Assembly (NCBI RefSeq): GCF_007559025.1
Contig: NZ_CP041765.1
Location: forward strand, 3,469,501-3,533,500
Direction: 5' to 3'
From: Tomitella fengzijianii
Lineage (GTDB): Bacteria > Actinomycetota > Actinomycetes > Mycobacteriales > Mycobacteriaceae
Length of the DNA stretch: 64,000 nucleotides
Part shown: piece by piece, positions 8,888 to 17,203 of the stretch
How the letters are laid out: every line of letters begins with the position of its first letter
How positions within the stretch are numbered: the stretch's first letter is position 1
The notes under the pieces: generated by a model
Told to the model about the DNA's origin: nothing
The model's input: the letters and a program-made list of their open reading frames with translations, nothing else
Database searches by the model: none
Program-made: the position numbers and the translations under genes

Positions 8888-10258
8888 ATGCCCGCCCGCG
8901 ACACTGCTGCGCCCGCTTCCCGGCAGCGCCCCCGGTATTGGTGGGTACGCTGGGTGCTCGGCATCGGGCTGGTCGCGCTGCTCACAGCGGAGGGTTTCTA
9001 CCTGTGGCCCTCGCTGCACAACTCCTGGAATGCGCTCAGCGAGATCCACTGGGGGTGGGTCGCCGCATGCATCCTCGCCCAGGCGGCGTCGATGAGCAGC
9101 TTCGGGCGCGTGCAGAAGGTGCTGCTGGGCGCCGCCGGCGTGAAGATCAGCCAGCTCAAGTCGCTGGCCGTGATCTACGCCAGCACGGCGATGAGCCTCA
9201 CCCTGCCGGCCGGGCAGGTCTTCTCCACCGCGTTCACCTACCGGCGCACCCGCCGGTGGGGCGCCAGCCCGGTGGTGGCGTCGTGGCAGGTGGCCATGTC
9301 CGGCGTGCTCGCCGCCGCCGGACTCACCGTGCTGGGCGTGGGCGGGGCGCTGTTCGTCGGCACGGCGGTCAACCCGTTCACCGCCGTGTTCAGCGTGGTC
9401 GGCCTGTTCGCGCTGGCCTACGCGGGCCGCTACGTGGCCAAGCATCCCGACTCGCTCGAGGACCTCGGCCGGTGGGCGCTGCGCTGGTTCAACTGGGCGC
9501 GCAGCAAGCCCCGCGCCACCGGGATGGACCGCTGGCGCGGAATCATCGAACAGCTCAAGTACGTCCAACTGGGCGCCAAGGACGGCGCGGTCGCCTTCGG
9601 CTGGTCGTTCTACAACTGGATCGCCGATATCGCGTGTCTGGGGTTCGCATGCTGGGCGGTGGGCGCGCATCCCAGCATCTCGTCACTGGCCATCGCCTAC
9701 GCGGCGGCCAAGGCCGTGGGCGCGATCCCCGGCATGCCCGGCGGGCTGGTGTTCGTCGAGGGCACGCTGATCGCGGCGCTGACCGCCGGCGGGCTCACGG
9801 GCGGCGAGGCCGTGGCCTCGGTGCTCGTCTACCGCATCGTCAGCTTCATCCTGGTGGCGATCGTCGGGTGGATCATCTTCTTCGTGCTCTTCCGCACCCA
9901 GGACCATGAAGACCTCGCCGCCGATCGTGACCTGCGCGAGCGCGAGCTGGCCGAGCTGGAGGACGAGAGGTCGGGCGCCCACGACGAGAGCGCCGCGCCG
10001 GACGACTCCGCCCATGACCGGCCGCCCGGTGGCGCACCGGCGCACGACGGTGCCGCCGCCACCACGCCTGAGGAGTCCGACGGCCCGCCCCCTCCGCTCG
10101 CCGACGGCCCGCTCGCCGACGACCCGCGCGAAGGCCCCCCGCTCGAAGGCCCCCCGCAGAACAGCACCCCGGCGGATCCCCCGGAGGCCGCCCACCCCCC
10201 GGCGACCGACCCCGCCACCGAGGTCCGTCGATATCCGAGCGCCCGCCTCCGCGAATGA
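8888..10258 (+). CDS. Flippase-like integral membrane protein (UPF0104 / LPG synthase TM-domain family)
   Basis: 456 residues. The first 335 form about eight membrane helices with the family features GKVxxxxxS-like loops (LPAGQVFSTAFTYRR), FYNWIADIACLGFACWA and the glycine-rich AIPGMPGGLVFVEGTL loop close to the end of the membrane domain. This fold is shared with the flippase domain of lysyl-phosphatidylglycerol synthase, but there is no transferase domain here. A cytoplasmic tail of about 120 residues follows, acidic at first and then rich in Pro and Gly, with repeated LADGP and LEGPP units. A mycobacterial gene near mmpL3 (Rv0204c) may be the counterpart; I am not certain of that. The lipid substrate is unknown. 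It converges on the acetoacetyl-CoA ligase gene with only 23 bp between them. Confidence 0.85.
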   Translation: MPARDTAAPASRQRPRYWWVRWVLGIGLVALLTAEGFYLWPSLHNSWNALSEIHWGWVAACILAQAASMSSFGRVQKVLLGAAGVKISQLKSLAVIYASTAMSLTLPAGQVFSTAFTYRRTRRWGASPVVASWQVAMSGVLAAAGLTVLGVGGALFVGTAVNPFTAVFSVVGLFALAYAGRYVAKHPDSLEDLGRWALRWFNWARSKPRATGMDRWRGIIEQLKYVQLGAKDGAVAFGWSFYNWIADIACLGFACWAVGAHPSISSLAIAYAAAKAVGAIPGMPGGLVFVEGTLIAALTAGGLTGGEAVASVLVYRIVSFILVAIVGWIIFFVLFRTQDHEDLAADRDLRERELAELEDERSGAHDESAAPDDSAHDRPPGGAPAHDGAAATTPEESDGPPPPLADGPLADDPREGPPLEGPPQNSTPADPPEAAHPPATDPATEVRRYPSARLRE

Positions 10259-10281
10259 CGCTCCGCTCCCATACCCCGCGT

Positions 10282-12306
10282 TCAGACCCCGCGCTTGTGC
10301 GCCGCGTACCAGTCGATGAGGCCTGGATCGTCCACCGCGGTCCTGTCGACCGTGGTGGCGGGATCCGCGCCCAGTAGCAGCCGCTTGATCGGCACCTCGA
10401 GTTTCTTGCCCGTGCGCGTGTGCGGGATGGCCGGGGCCGCGATGACCTCGTCGGGCACGTGCCGGGGCGAAGCCTGATCGCGCACGGCCGCCTTGATCCG
10501 GTCCGCCAGCGCGTCGTCGAGATCGGCACCCTCGCGCAGCACGACGAACAGGGGCATCCAGTACCCGCCGCCGGGCTGCTCCACGCCCAGCACCATGGCC
10601 TCGGCGACCTCGGGGATCGATTCGACGGCCTGGTAGATGTCTGCGCTGCCCATGCGGATGCCGTTGCGGTTCAGCGTCGAATCCGAGCGGCCGTGGATCT
10701 CCACGCTGCCGCGCGCGGTCACCGTCACCCAGTCGCCGTGCCGCCACACGCCCGGGTAGGTGTCGAAGTAGGCGTCCCGGTAGCGCGCGCCGTCCGGGTC
10801 GTTCCAGAAGCGCACGGGCATCGACGGCATCGGCCGCGTCACCACCAGCTCCCCCACCTCGCCCACCACGGGCTCACCCGCCGGGTCGAACGCCGCCAGC
10901 GCCACGCCCAGCAGGCGGCAGGACAACTCGCCCGCCCATACCGGCACGTTCGGCGCCGCGCCGACGAAGGCCGTCACCACGTCGGTGCCGCCGCTGATCG
11001 AGTTGATCTGGACGCGCTCGCCCACCTCGTCGCGCAGCCATTCGGCGGACGTCGCCGGCAGCGTCGCCCCCGTGACGCCCACCATGCGCAGCGCCGTCAG
11101 GTCGTGGTCCCCGGCTGGATGCGCGCCGGCCTTCATGCACGCCAGCACGTATCCGGGGCTGGTGCCCAGGATCGTCACCGCGCTCTCCGCCGCCATCCGC
11201 CACAGGCCGTCCGGCCCGGGGTGCGCCGGGCTGCCGTCGTAGGTGACGATGGTGGCACCCGCCAGCAGACCCGCCACCTGGAAGTTCCACATCATCCAGC
11301 TGGGCGAGGTGAACCAGAAGAACGTCTCGCCCGGGCCCAGGCCCGAGTGCAGCACGCCCGCCTTGAGGTGCTCGAGCAGCACGCCGCCGTGGCCGTGCAC
11401 GATCCCCTTGGGCAGCCCGGTGGTACCCGAGGAGAACACCACCCACAGCGGATGGTCGAACGCCACGCGCTCGGTCACGAGCGGGTGCTCACCCGCGGTG
11501 GCGGCGCTCCATCCGAGCACCCGGTCGCCGCCCGCCGCCAGCGATCCCACCGCGTCGTCCTCGCCGCGGCCGGACCGCGCCACCAGCACCGTGAGCGCCA
11601 GTCCGGGCAGGCCCGCGCGCAGCTCGTCCACCGCGGCGCGCTGATCGCGCGGCTTGCCGCCGTAGTCGTATCCGTCGGCGGCGATCAGCACCGACGGTTC
11701 CAGCTGGCCGAGCCGGTCCACCGCCGCCGGGGCGGAGTAGTCCTGGCCGCACGCGCCCCAGACCGCGCCGATGCTCGCGGTGGCCAGGAACGCGATCACC
11801 GTCTCCGCGATGTTCGGCAGGTACCCCACCACCCGGTCGCCGGGGCCCACCCCGGCCCCGCGGAGCGTGTGTGCGAGCGCGGCGGTCCGGCTGCGCAGCT
11901 CGCCCCACGGGACTGCGCGGGGCTCGCGGCCCTCCGCCAGGTCGACGATGGCGGGCCGGCCGGCGGCGTCCTGCTGCTCGGCGTGCCGGAACACCTGGTC
12001 GACGTAGTTGATACGCGCACCTGGGAACCAGGAGGCGCCGGGCATGCGGTCCTCCGCCAGCGCCGGCCCGGGATCGGTGTCGGAGGCGATGTCGAAGTAG
12101 TCCCACACGGCCTGCCAGAACGCGCCCAGATTCTCGGTCGACCACTGCCACAGCCGGTCGTAGTCGGAGGCGTCGGTGGGCACGCCGGGGCTGTCGGGGT
12201 TCAGCTGCCGCACGAGGTCCGCGAACTCGACGATCGCGCTGCCCGCCACCGCCTCCGCGTCCGGTTCCCAGAGCATCTCCGCCGCGTCGTCGCTCGCCTG
12301 TGTCAC
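10282..12306 (-). CDS. aacS: Acetoacetate--CoA ligase
   Basis: 674 residues from GTG 12306, the usual length for the family. Acetoacetyl-CoA synthetase joins acetoacetate to CoA with ATP, letting the cell use acetoacetate or 3-hydroxybutyrate for lipids and the TCA cycle. The AMP-binding loop VVFSSGTTGLPKGIVHGHGG, the ISGGTDVVTAF motif and the C-terminal RNGIRMGSADIYQ and RTGKKLEVPIKRLL with the acylation lysine are all visible. The long N-terminal region (MLWEPDAE, then WQWSTENLGAFW) is typical of AacS rather than acetyl-CoA synthetase. Downstream in the same direction of transcription there is nothing, since the flippase-like gene converges. The alpha-hydroxyacid oxidase lies upstream on the same strand, 33 bp away, so the two probably form an operon. 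Confidence 0.95.
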   Translation of the reverse strand: MTQASDDAAEMLWEPDAEAVAGSAIVEFADLVRQLNPDSPGVPTDASDYDRLWQWSTENLGAFWQAVWDYFDIASDTDPGPALAEDRMPGASWFPGARINYVDQVFRHAEQQDAAGRPAIVDLAEGREPRAVPWGELRSRTAALAHTLRGAGVGPGDRVVGYLPNIAETVIAFLATASIGAVWGACGQDYSAPAAVDRLGQLEPSVLIAADGYDYGGKPRDQRAAVDELRAGLPGLALTVLVARSGRGEDDAVGSLAAGGDRVLGWSAATAGEHPLVTERVAFDHPLWVVFSSGTTGLPKGIVHGHGGVLLEHLKAGVLHSGLGPGETFFWFTSPSWMMWNFQVAGLLAGATIVTYDGSPAHPGPDGLWRMAAESAVTILGTSPGYVLACMKAGAHPAGDHDLTALRMVGVTGATLPATSAEWLRDEVGERVQINSISGGTDVVTAFVGAAPNVPVWAGELSCRLLGVALAAFDPAGEPVVGEVGELVVTRPMPSMPVRFWNDPDGARYRDAYFDTYPGVWRHGDWVTVTARGSVEIHGRSDSTLNRNGIRMGSADIYQAVESIPEVAEAMVLGVEQPGGGYWMPLFVVLREGADLDDALADRIKAAVRDQASPRHVPDEVIAAPAIPHTRTGKKLEVPIKRLLLGADPATTVDRTAVDDPGLIDWYAAHKRGV

Positions 12307-12339
12307 CTTCGCCGCCCTCGATTCACTGTGGTCCGGGTC

Positions 12340-13713
12340 TCAGGAAAGGCTATCGCGAGTGACCTCGCCCACCGACGTGAGCCCGGCCAGCCCGACGGTC
12401 AGGTCCAGCTCGGCGATGATGTTCGCGACCGCCTCCCGCGCGCCGTCGCGGCCGCCCAGCGCCAGCCCGTACAGGTGCGGACGCCCGACGGTCACCGCAT
12501 CGGCGCCCAGGGCGAGGGCCTTGAACACGTCCGCGCCGCCGCGCACCCCGCTGTCCAGCAGCACCGTCAACCGGCCGTCCACCACCGGGGCGATCGCCTC
12601 GAGCGCGTCAAGCGACCCGATCGCGCCGTCCACCTGGCGGCCGCCGTGGTTGGACACGACGATGCCGTCGAGCCCCTCGTCCACGGCCCGGCGCGCGTCG
12701 TCCGGGTGCAGCACGCCCTTGAGCAGCACCGGAAGCCGTGTCCGATCGCGCAGCGTGGCGATGTCCGCCCAGCTCAACGACGGCCGGGAGTAGATGTCGA
12801 GGAACGTCTCCACCGCGGCCCGAGGCTCCGGCGAGCGCAGGTTGGCCGCCAGCGCGCCCGGGTAGCGGCGACTCATGGAGATCAGCGACCGCACGGCACC
12901 CCACGTCACCTCGACGTCCGCCTTGGCCCCGGCCGCGGCGCGCACCCGGTCCTTGACGATGCGCACGAACCGCGGGTCCGAGGTGTACTGCGCGATGCCC
13001 TCGCCGCGCGCGAACGGCAGCGACCCGATGTCGAGGTCCCGCGGCCGCCAGCCGAGCATCGTCGTGTCCAGGGTGACCACAAGCGCGTCGGCGCCGCTGC
13101 GCTCCGCCCGGCCGATGAGGCTGTCCACCAGCTCCTCGTCGGTGCTCCAATACAGCTGGAACCAGTGCGGCGCCGCCCCGGCCCCGGCGACCCGGTCCAT
13201 CGCCGCCGCCGCGTCCTCCATCGGCGCGCAGCCCTGATTGGAGAAGATGTAGGGCACGCCCAACTCCGCCGCCGCCTGCGCGATCGCCACGTCCGCCTCC
13301 GGGTGCACCAGCTCGGCGGCGCCCACAGGGGCGAACAGCACCGGGGCGGGGATGCGGCGCCCGAACAGCTCCACCGACAGGTCCCGACGCGAGACGTCCC
13401 GCAGCACCCGCGGCACGATCCGGTGCCGGTCGAAGGACGCGCGGTTGGCCTCCATCGTGGCGCCCGCGCCCGCGCCGCCGGCCACGTACGCCCAGGCGCG
13501 CCGCGACATCCTGCGCCGGGCCGCCTTCTCGAGGGCGGCGAAATGGGTGGGGATCGCGGGGCGCCGGCCGAACACCCCGTCGCGGTAGATGCGGTTCTGG
13601 CGCTCACGGCCCGGGCCCTGCGCGGTCGGGGAATCCTGCGCGGTCGGGGAATCCTGCGCGGCGAGGGGATCCTGCGAGTCCGCGGCGCCGCCCGTCGGTT
13701 TCGTCTCCGTCAT
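12340..13713 (-). CDS. FMN-dependent alpha-hydroxy-acid oxidase (lactate 2-monooxygenase-like)
   Basis: 457 residues from ATG 13713. The family oxidises L-2-hydroxyacids such as lactate with FMN. The catalytic base H356 lies in SNHGGRQVDG, and the FMN phosphate loop is VLLDSGVRGGADVFKALALGADAVTVGRP. The N-terminus carries a slippage-prone 18-bp repeat (about 13618-13671) coding for repeated AQDSPT, so the first 40 residues are probably disordered. The length and the YVAGGAGAGATMEANRASFDRH region resemble lactate 2-monooxygenase more than lactate dehydrogenase LldD; the true substrate is not proven. The gene is divergent from the YchJ-like gene with only 20 bp between starts, and the acetoacetyl-CoA ligase follows in the same direction. 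Confidence 0.88.
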   Translation of the reverse strand: MTETKPTGGAADSQDPLAAQDSPTAQDSPTAQGPGRERQNRIYRDGVFGRRPAIPTHFAALEKAARRRMSRRAWAYVAGGAGAGATMEANRASFDRHRIVPRVLRDVSRRDLSVELFGRRIPAPVLFAPVGAAELVHPEADVAIAQAAAELGVPYIFSNQGCAPMEDAAAAMDRVAGAGAAPHWFQLYWSTDEELVDSLIGRAERSGADALVVTLDTTMLGWRPRDLDIGSLPFARGEGIAQYTSDPRFVRIVKDRVRAAAGAKADVEVTWGAVRSLISMSRRYPGALAANLRSPEPRAAVETFLDIYSRPSLSWADIATLRDRTRLPVLLKGVLHPDDARRAVDEGLDGIVVSNHGGRQVDGAIGSLDALEAIAPVVDGRLTVLLDSGVRGGADVFKALALGADAVTVGRPHLYGLALGGRDGAREAVANIIAELDLTVGLAGLTSVGEVTRDSLS

Positions 13714-13733
13714 GAGCGCAGGATAATGGGCGG
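13714..13733. promoter_or_regulatory. Overlapping back-to-back -10 boxes of a divergent leaderless pair
   Basis: On the plus strand GATAAT (13722-13727) ends 6 nt before the GTG at 13734. On the minus strand TATCCT (13725-13720) ends 6 nt before the ATG at 13713. The two hexamers share four base pairs, and each -35 region must lie inside the other gene. Both messages should be leaderless and should compete for polymerase. Confidence 0.6.
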
Positions 13734-14171
13734 GTGGATGATCAGAGCCCCCTCGACGCAAGTGCGCCCTGCCCCTGCGGATTCGGCCCCGCCTACGGCG
13801 AGTGCTGCGGCCGGTTCCTCGGTGCCGCCGGGGGCGAGCCCACCGCCGCGCCCACCGCCGAGAAGCTCATGCGCTCGCGGTACACGGCGTTCGTCGCCGG
13901 CGACGCCGGTCACCTGCTGCGCACCTGGCATCCGGACACCCGGCCGCGGTCCCTCACGCTCGATCCGGAGGTGCAGTGGACGCGGCTGACCGTGCTCGCC
14001 ACCACCGGGGGCGGGCTGCTGGAACAGACGGGCACCGTGGAGTTCGTGGCGCAGTACCGGACCCGCGGGCCCGACGGATCCCTCCAGCGTGGCCGGCAGC
14101 ATGAGCACAGCCGGTTCGTCCGCGTCGGCGGGGAGTGGGTGTACCTCGACGCCGAGCCGAGCGCCTCCTGA
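13734..14171 (+). CDS. YchJ-family protein with N-terminal SEC-C zinc motif
   Basis: 145 residues from GTG 13734. The zinc-binding SEC-C motif is at the N-terminus: CPCGFGPAYGECCG, residues about 13-26. The YchJ core follows, with LMRSRYTAFVAGDAGHLLRTWHP and a C-terminal HEHSRFVRVGGEWVYLD in an NTF2-like fold. The family is widespread but its function is not established. Zinc binding and protein or nucleic-acid contact are the usual guesses. The stop codon is part of the first copy of a short repeat (TCCGAGCGCCTCCTGA). The start is supported by a GATAAT box 6 nt upstream; an ATG at 13738 is out of frame. Confidence 0.85.
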   Translation: MDDQSPLDASAPCPCGFGPAYGECCGRFLGAAGGEPTAAPTAEKLMRSRYTAFVAGDAGHLLRTWHPDTRPRSLTLDPEVQWTRLTVLATTGGGLLEQTGTVEFVAQYRTRGPDGSLQRGRQHEHSRFVRVGGEWVYLDAEPSAS

Positions 14172-14254
14172 TCCGAGCGTCTCTTGCCCCGCACCCCCTT
14201 TGACCCGCGCCCACCGGTGCAGTCCGAGCGCCTCCTGAGCTGTCCGAGCGCCGG
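14157..14254 (+). repeat. Dispersed 16-bp repeat at the 3' end of the YchJ-like gene
   Basis: Four related copies of TCCGAGCGCCTCCTGA: at 14157 (ending in the stop codon), 14172 (as TCCGAGCGTCTCTTG), 14223 and 14243 (shortened). As with the 16-bp array at 8641, the repeat begins inside the stop codon region of a gene. No gene is seen between 14172 and 14305. Confidence 0.7.
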
Positions 14255-14305
14255 ATCCCGTGCCGCAGCGGGGAAACGGTGCTCGGAACAGGGGCGCGCG
14301 CCAGG

Positions 14306-15646
14306 TCAGCCGTAAAGCCACGCGCGCGTGTGCGGCATGCCGCTCTCGCCGCCGGGGCCCGGGCGCACCGCCAAAGTCTGGTTGAGCCCCAGCCGGTGCG
14401 GGTACTCGAAACCGATCGCGCTGGCCGCCAGGTACAGCAGCCAGATCCGCGCCCGCTCCACCCCCACCAGCGCCACCGCCCGGTCCCACTGCCCGGTGAG
14501 GTTCGCGACCCAGGCGCGCAGCGTCAGCGCATAGTGCTCGCGCAGTGATTCCGCATCGCGCACCTCGAAGCCGCCCTGCTCGAGCGCGTCGACGGTGGCG
14601 CTCAGCGGCAGGATCTCGCCGTCGGGGAACACATAGCGGTCGATGAACGTGCGCGCCGCCGCGCGCCGCGAAGACATCACCCGCGCGCCGCCCTGCGCAC
14701 GTGCCCGCGACGAGTGCCCCGGCGGCAGGGGCCGCACCGACGAGATCTGGTGGTTGAGCAACCGGCCCCCGTCGTGCAGCAGCCCGTACAGGTCCTCCGC
14801 GTACACCGGCAGGTGGTCCAGGCCCACGTGCTCGGCCATCCCGATGGAACAGATCGCGTCGAAGGGCCCGTCGTGCACCTCGCGGTAGTCCTGCAGCCGG
14901 ATCTCGACCAGGTCCTCCAGGCCGGCCTCGGCCACCCGCCGGCGACCCAGTTCCACCTGCGCGTGGCTCAGCGTCACGCCCACCGCCCGCACGCCGTGCT
15001 CGCGCGCGGCGTGCATGACCATGGTGCCCCAGCCGCACCCCACATCCAGGAGCCGCATTCCCGGCTTCAGCCCCAGCTTGCGGCTGATGTGCTCGCACTT
15101 GGCCCATTGGGCGTCGTCGAGGGAGGTGCAGCCGTCCTCCCAGTACCCGCAGGAGTACACCATCGTCGGCCCCAGGAGCAGCCGGTAGAACTCGTTGCCG
15201 ATGTCGTAGTGCGAGGACACGGTGACGGCGTCGCGGACCTCGCTGTGGCGTCCGCCCGCGCGCCTGCGCAGCTCCGTCGCGGGCGGCCGCGGCGGCGGTC
15301 CGACGACGCCGTGGCGGATCATGCGCGCGACGCCCCTGCGGATCGATCGCGCGTCCACCCCGCGGACCCCGTGGCTGGAGACCCGTTCGATGATCTGCGG
15401 CATGTCCAGCAGGTCGAACACGCTGCCCTGCACCTCCAGGTCGCCGGAGACGTAGGCGCGGGCCAGGCCCAGCTCTTCCGGCGCATACAGGATGCGGCGC
15501 AGCGCCCGGCGGTTGCGGAACACCACACGCACCGGGGCCTCCGGCGGTCCCGCCTCCGAGCCGTCCCAGGCCTGCAACCGCAGCGGCAACGGCGCCTTCA
15601 GCACGTCTTCGAATGTCGCCAGGATGCTCGCCGCTACCGAACCCAC
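14306..15646 (-). CDS. Cyclopropane-fatty-acyl-phospholipid synthase family methyltransferase
   Basis: 446 residues from a GTG at 15646 (CACAAT box 7 nt upstream). The N-terminal 130 residues form the lipid-binding CFA-synthase domain (RRILYAPEELGLARAYVSGDLEVQG). The methyltransferase domain starts at SSHYDIGNEFYRLLLGPTM, with SAM motif LLDVGCGWGTMVMHAA and the conserved SIGMAEHVG. Enzymes of this group add a methylene or methyl group from SAM to an unsaturated acyl chain in membrane phospholipid; mycobacterial relatives (UfaA1, Rv0447c) make branched or cyclopropane acids such as tuberculostearate. The exact product here is unknown. An Arg/Ser insertion (PGHSSRARAQGGARVMSSRR) sits before the TFIDRYVFPDG motif. 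The gene stands alone and is divergent from a small membrane protein gene. Confidence 0.9.
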   Translation of the reverse strand: MGSVAASILATFEDVLKAPLPLRLQAWDGSEAGPPEAPVRVVFRNRRALRRILYAPEELGLARAYVSGDLEVQGSVFDLLDMPQIIERVSSHGVRGVDARSIRRGVARMIRHGVVGPPPRPPATELRRRAGGRHSEVRDAVTVSSHYDIGNEFYRLLLGPTMVYSCGYWEDGCTSLDDAQWAKCEHISRKLGLKPGMRLLDVGCGWGTMVMHAAREHGVRAVGVTLSHAQVELGRRRVAEAGLEDLVEIRLQDYREVHDGPFDAICSIGMAEHVGLDHLPVYAEDLYGLLHDGGRLLNHQISSVRPLPPGHSSRARAQGGARVMSSRRAAARTFIDRYVFPDGEILPLSATVDALEQGGFEVRDAESLREHYALTLRAWVANLTGQWDRAVALVGVERARIWLLYLAASAIGFEYPHRLGLNQTLAVRPGPGGESGMPHTRAWLYG

Positions 15647-15709
15647 GTGGACGATTGTGCTCTGGCGGGCCCTCCTGCGAGGCGCTTCCGGGATTCCGCC
15701 GCCTCCCGG

Positions 15710-15773
15710 CGCCGAGTCGGTGGTTCTTCGGTGCTCCACCCGCTCCGCGGCACCGGAATGCGCCCACTCGGCG
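15710..15773. repeat. Imperfect inverted repeat, degenerate copy of the element at 16999
   Basis: The left arm CGCCGAGTCGGTGGTTCTTC (15710-15729, continuing GGTGC) differs from the element at 16999 in only two positions. The right arm (15750-15773, GCACCGG...ACTCGGCG) has diverged in the middle. It lies in the intergenic region of a divergent gene pair. Confidence 0.75.
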
Positions 15774-15857
15774 GGGCGCCGCCGCCGCGGCGTGGACACG
15801 CGTGCGGGCCCGCGCACGTCCCGGACCGCTCGCGTATCCTGCGGCGCGGCGTTCCCG

Positions 15858-15870
15858 TAACGTTCAGGGC
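15858..15870 (+). promoter_or_regulatory. Leaderless -10 box for the small membrane protein gene
   Basis: TAACGT at 15858-15863 ends 7 nt before ATG 15871, and there is no convincing ribosome binding site. Confidence 0.4.
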
Positions 15871-16320
15871 ATGTACAAGATCATGCTGGCGCTGCACCTG
15901 GTGTTCGCCATCTTCGCCATCGGCCCGCTGATCCACGCCACCACCACCGCGTCCCGCGGCCTGCGCACGGGCGACGCCGGCGCCATCGCGACGTCGTCCA
16001 AGTCCACCCGCATCTACTCGTACGCGTCGTTCCTGGCCGTGATCTTCGGGTTCGGGCTCATGTCGTCCAAGTTCCCCTGGAACGATCAGACGGTCGCGTC
16101 GTTCTCCGAGCCGTGGATCTGGATCTCGCTGATCCTGTGGTTCGTGGCCATCGTCATCGCGCTGATCGTGGTGGTCCCCGCGCTGGATTCCGCCGTCGAG
16201 AAGGTCAAGGCGGGCGAGTCCGCGTCGGCGATGATCGGCAAGGTCGCGGGCTCAGGCGGCGTCATCGCCATCCTGTTCCTGGCCACCGTGTTCCTCATGG
16301 TCTACAAGCCGGGGGCGTGA
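15871..16320 (+). CDS. Small integral membrane protein, DUF2269-like
   Basis: 149 residues with four predicted membrane helices: residues about 5-25 (IMLALHLVFAIFAIGPL), 50-68, 86-110 (PWIWISLILWFVAIVIALIVVV) and 128-146. The N-terminal helix with the conserved His and the following TTTASRGLRTGD resemble the DUF2269 family, whose function is unknown. A short charged stretch, VEKVKAGES, lies between helices three and four. The gene is monocistronic: the previous gene is divergent and the next (minus strand) converges 30 bp away. I cannot assign a role. Confidence 0.75.
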   Translation: MYKIMLALHLVFAIFAIGPLIHATTTASRGLRTGDAGAIATSSKSTRIYSYASFLAVIFGFGLMSSKFPWNDQTVASFSEPWIWISLILWFVAIVIALIVVVPALDSAVEKVKAGESASAMIGKVAGSGGVIAILFLATVFLMVYKPGA

Positions 16321-16350
16321 CGATCCGCAGGCCGTGAGCCGGATGGCGCG

Positions 16351-16986
16351 TCAGTAGGGCCAGCTCGGCACCGCCGGCAGACCCTCCCGCGTGGGGCGCC
16401 CGATCAGCCAGGCGAGCAATTCCGCCTCCGGCAGGTCGGGCGTTTCGCCGTCCCATCCGGTGGCCTGCAGCGCCGGCAGCTCGGTGTCCAGGGTGCGCGA
16501 GACGAAGGTGGCCGGCCAGTCGGCGGGGACGTACCCCAGGCCCAGGTCCACGTGGTGGATCTCCAACTCCCGCCACCGCAGCACCGGGATCATCCGGGCC
16601 GGCACCGTGTGCTTCCAGTTGATCTCGGCATCCCGAAGCCCCGCGTCGATGGACCCCATCGCCCGGGTCGCCCGCGCGCCCGCGAACGCGGCATCCGCCC
16701 GCAGAAGCTCCACCGGCCGGTCGGCGCCCTCCTCGATCGCAGAAGACCGCGCGTCCGCGCCGCCCGGATACATCTCCGGCGCGGGCCGGCCGTCGAGCAC
16801 GCCCCGCGCGAAGCGCCACATCGCGTCCGCGTTGCGCGCCAGGTGCGTCACCACGTGCCCCCGCGTCCAGCCCGGCAGCAGCGACGCCTCCCGCGCCTGC
16901 TTCTCCGCCATGCCGGCGAGCGTGGTCTGCAGCCGCTCCCCCGATGCGTGCACCTCGTCGACAAGCACCCCGTAGTCGTCGCCCAT
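16351..16986 (-). CDS. DinB-like maleylpyruvate isomerase-family mycothiol-dependent enzyme
   Basis: 211 residues from ATG 16986. The four-helix DinB fold is recognisable from LPGWTRGHVVTHLARNADAM (residues about 37-56), with the metal-binding His after the GW motif, and from RWRELEIHHVDLGLGY (about 140-155), which carries the other His ligands. The family includes mycothiol-dependent maleylpyruvate isomerase and many uncharacterised actinobacterial thiol enzymes, so the reaction is not certain. The C-terminal part (AWLIGRPTREGLP) is the sterol-carrier-like segment often attached to this family. A TACTCT box ends exactly 6 nt before the ATG. The perfect 26-bp inverted repeat begins directly behind that box, covering the -35 region. 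Confidence 0.85.
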   Translation of the reverse strand: MGDDYGVLVDEVHASGERLQTTLAGMAEKQAREASLLPGWTRGHVVTHLARNADAMWRFARGVLDGRPAPEMYPGGADARSSAIEEGADRPVELLRADAAFAGARATRAMGSIDAGLRDAEINWKHTVPARMIPVLRWRELEIHHVDLGLGYVPADWPATFVSRTLDTELPALQATGWDGETPDLPEAELLAWLIGRPTREGLPAVPSWPY

Positions 16987-16998
16987 GCCCCGAGAGTA
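16987..16998 (-). promoter_or_regulatory. Leaderless -10 box for the mycothiol-type enzyme gene
   Basis: On the minus strand TACTCT (16998-16993) is followed by 6 nt and the ATG at 16986. The adjoining inverted repeat starts at 16999. Confidence 0.5.
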
Positions 16999-17065
16999 GC
17001 GCCGAGTTGGTGGTTCTCCGGTGCCCGAGCCCGGCCGGAGCACCGGAGAACCACCAACTCGGCGC
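16999..17065. repeat. Perfect 26-bp inverted repeat with 15-bp spacer
   Basis: Arms 16999-17024 and 17040-17065 are exact reverse complements, starting GCGCCGAGTTGGTGGTTCTC. It lies between two divergent genes, so it is not a terminator for either. It abuts the -10 box of the minus-strand gene. A degenerate copy is at 15710-15773. Confidence 0.95.
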
Positions 17066-17203
17066 GAAGATAGCCGCCGCTGCGAACAGCGCCTCTTCCC
17101 CTCCACCGGCGAACTCGATACGTTTCAATGACCGGGCGGACACCCGCCCAACTCGTCGCACCCGAACCGCCGCATGTTGGACACCCCATCCCGAGGAGCG
17201 CAG

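Noticed and set aside
13738-13740. ATG 13738 as start of the YchJ-like gene
   Set aside because: It is out of frame with the SEC-C motif and YchJ core. The in-frame GTG 13734 has a -10 box at the right distance.
16999-17065. Intrinsic terminator
   Set aside because: Both adjacent genes start here and read away from it, so no transcript ends at this place. There is no T-run either.
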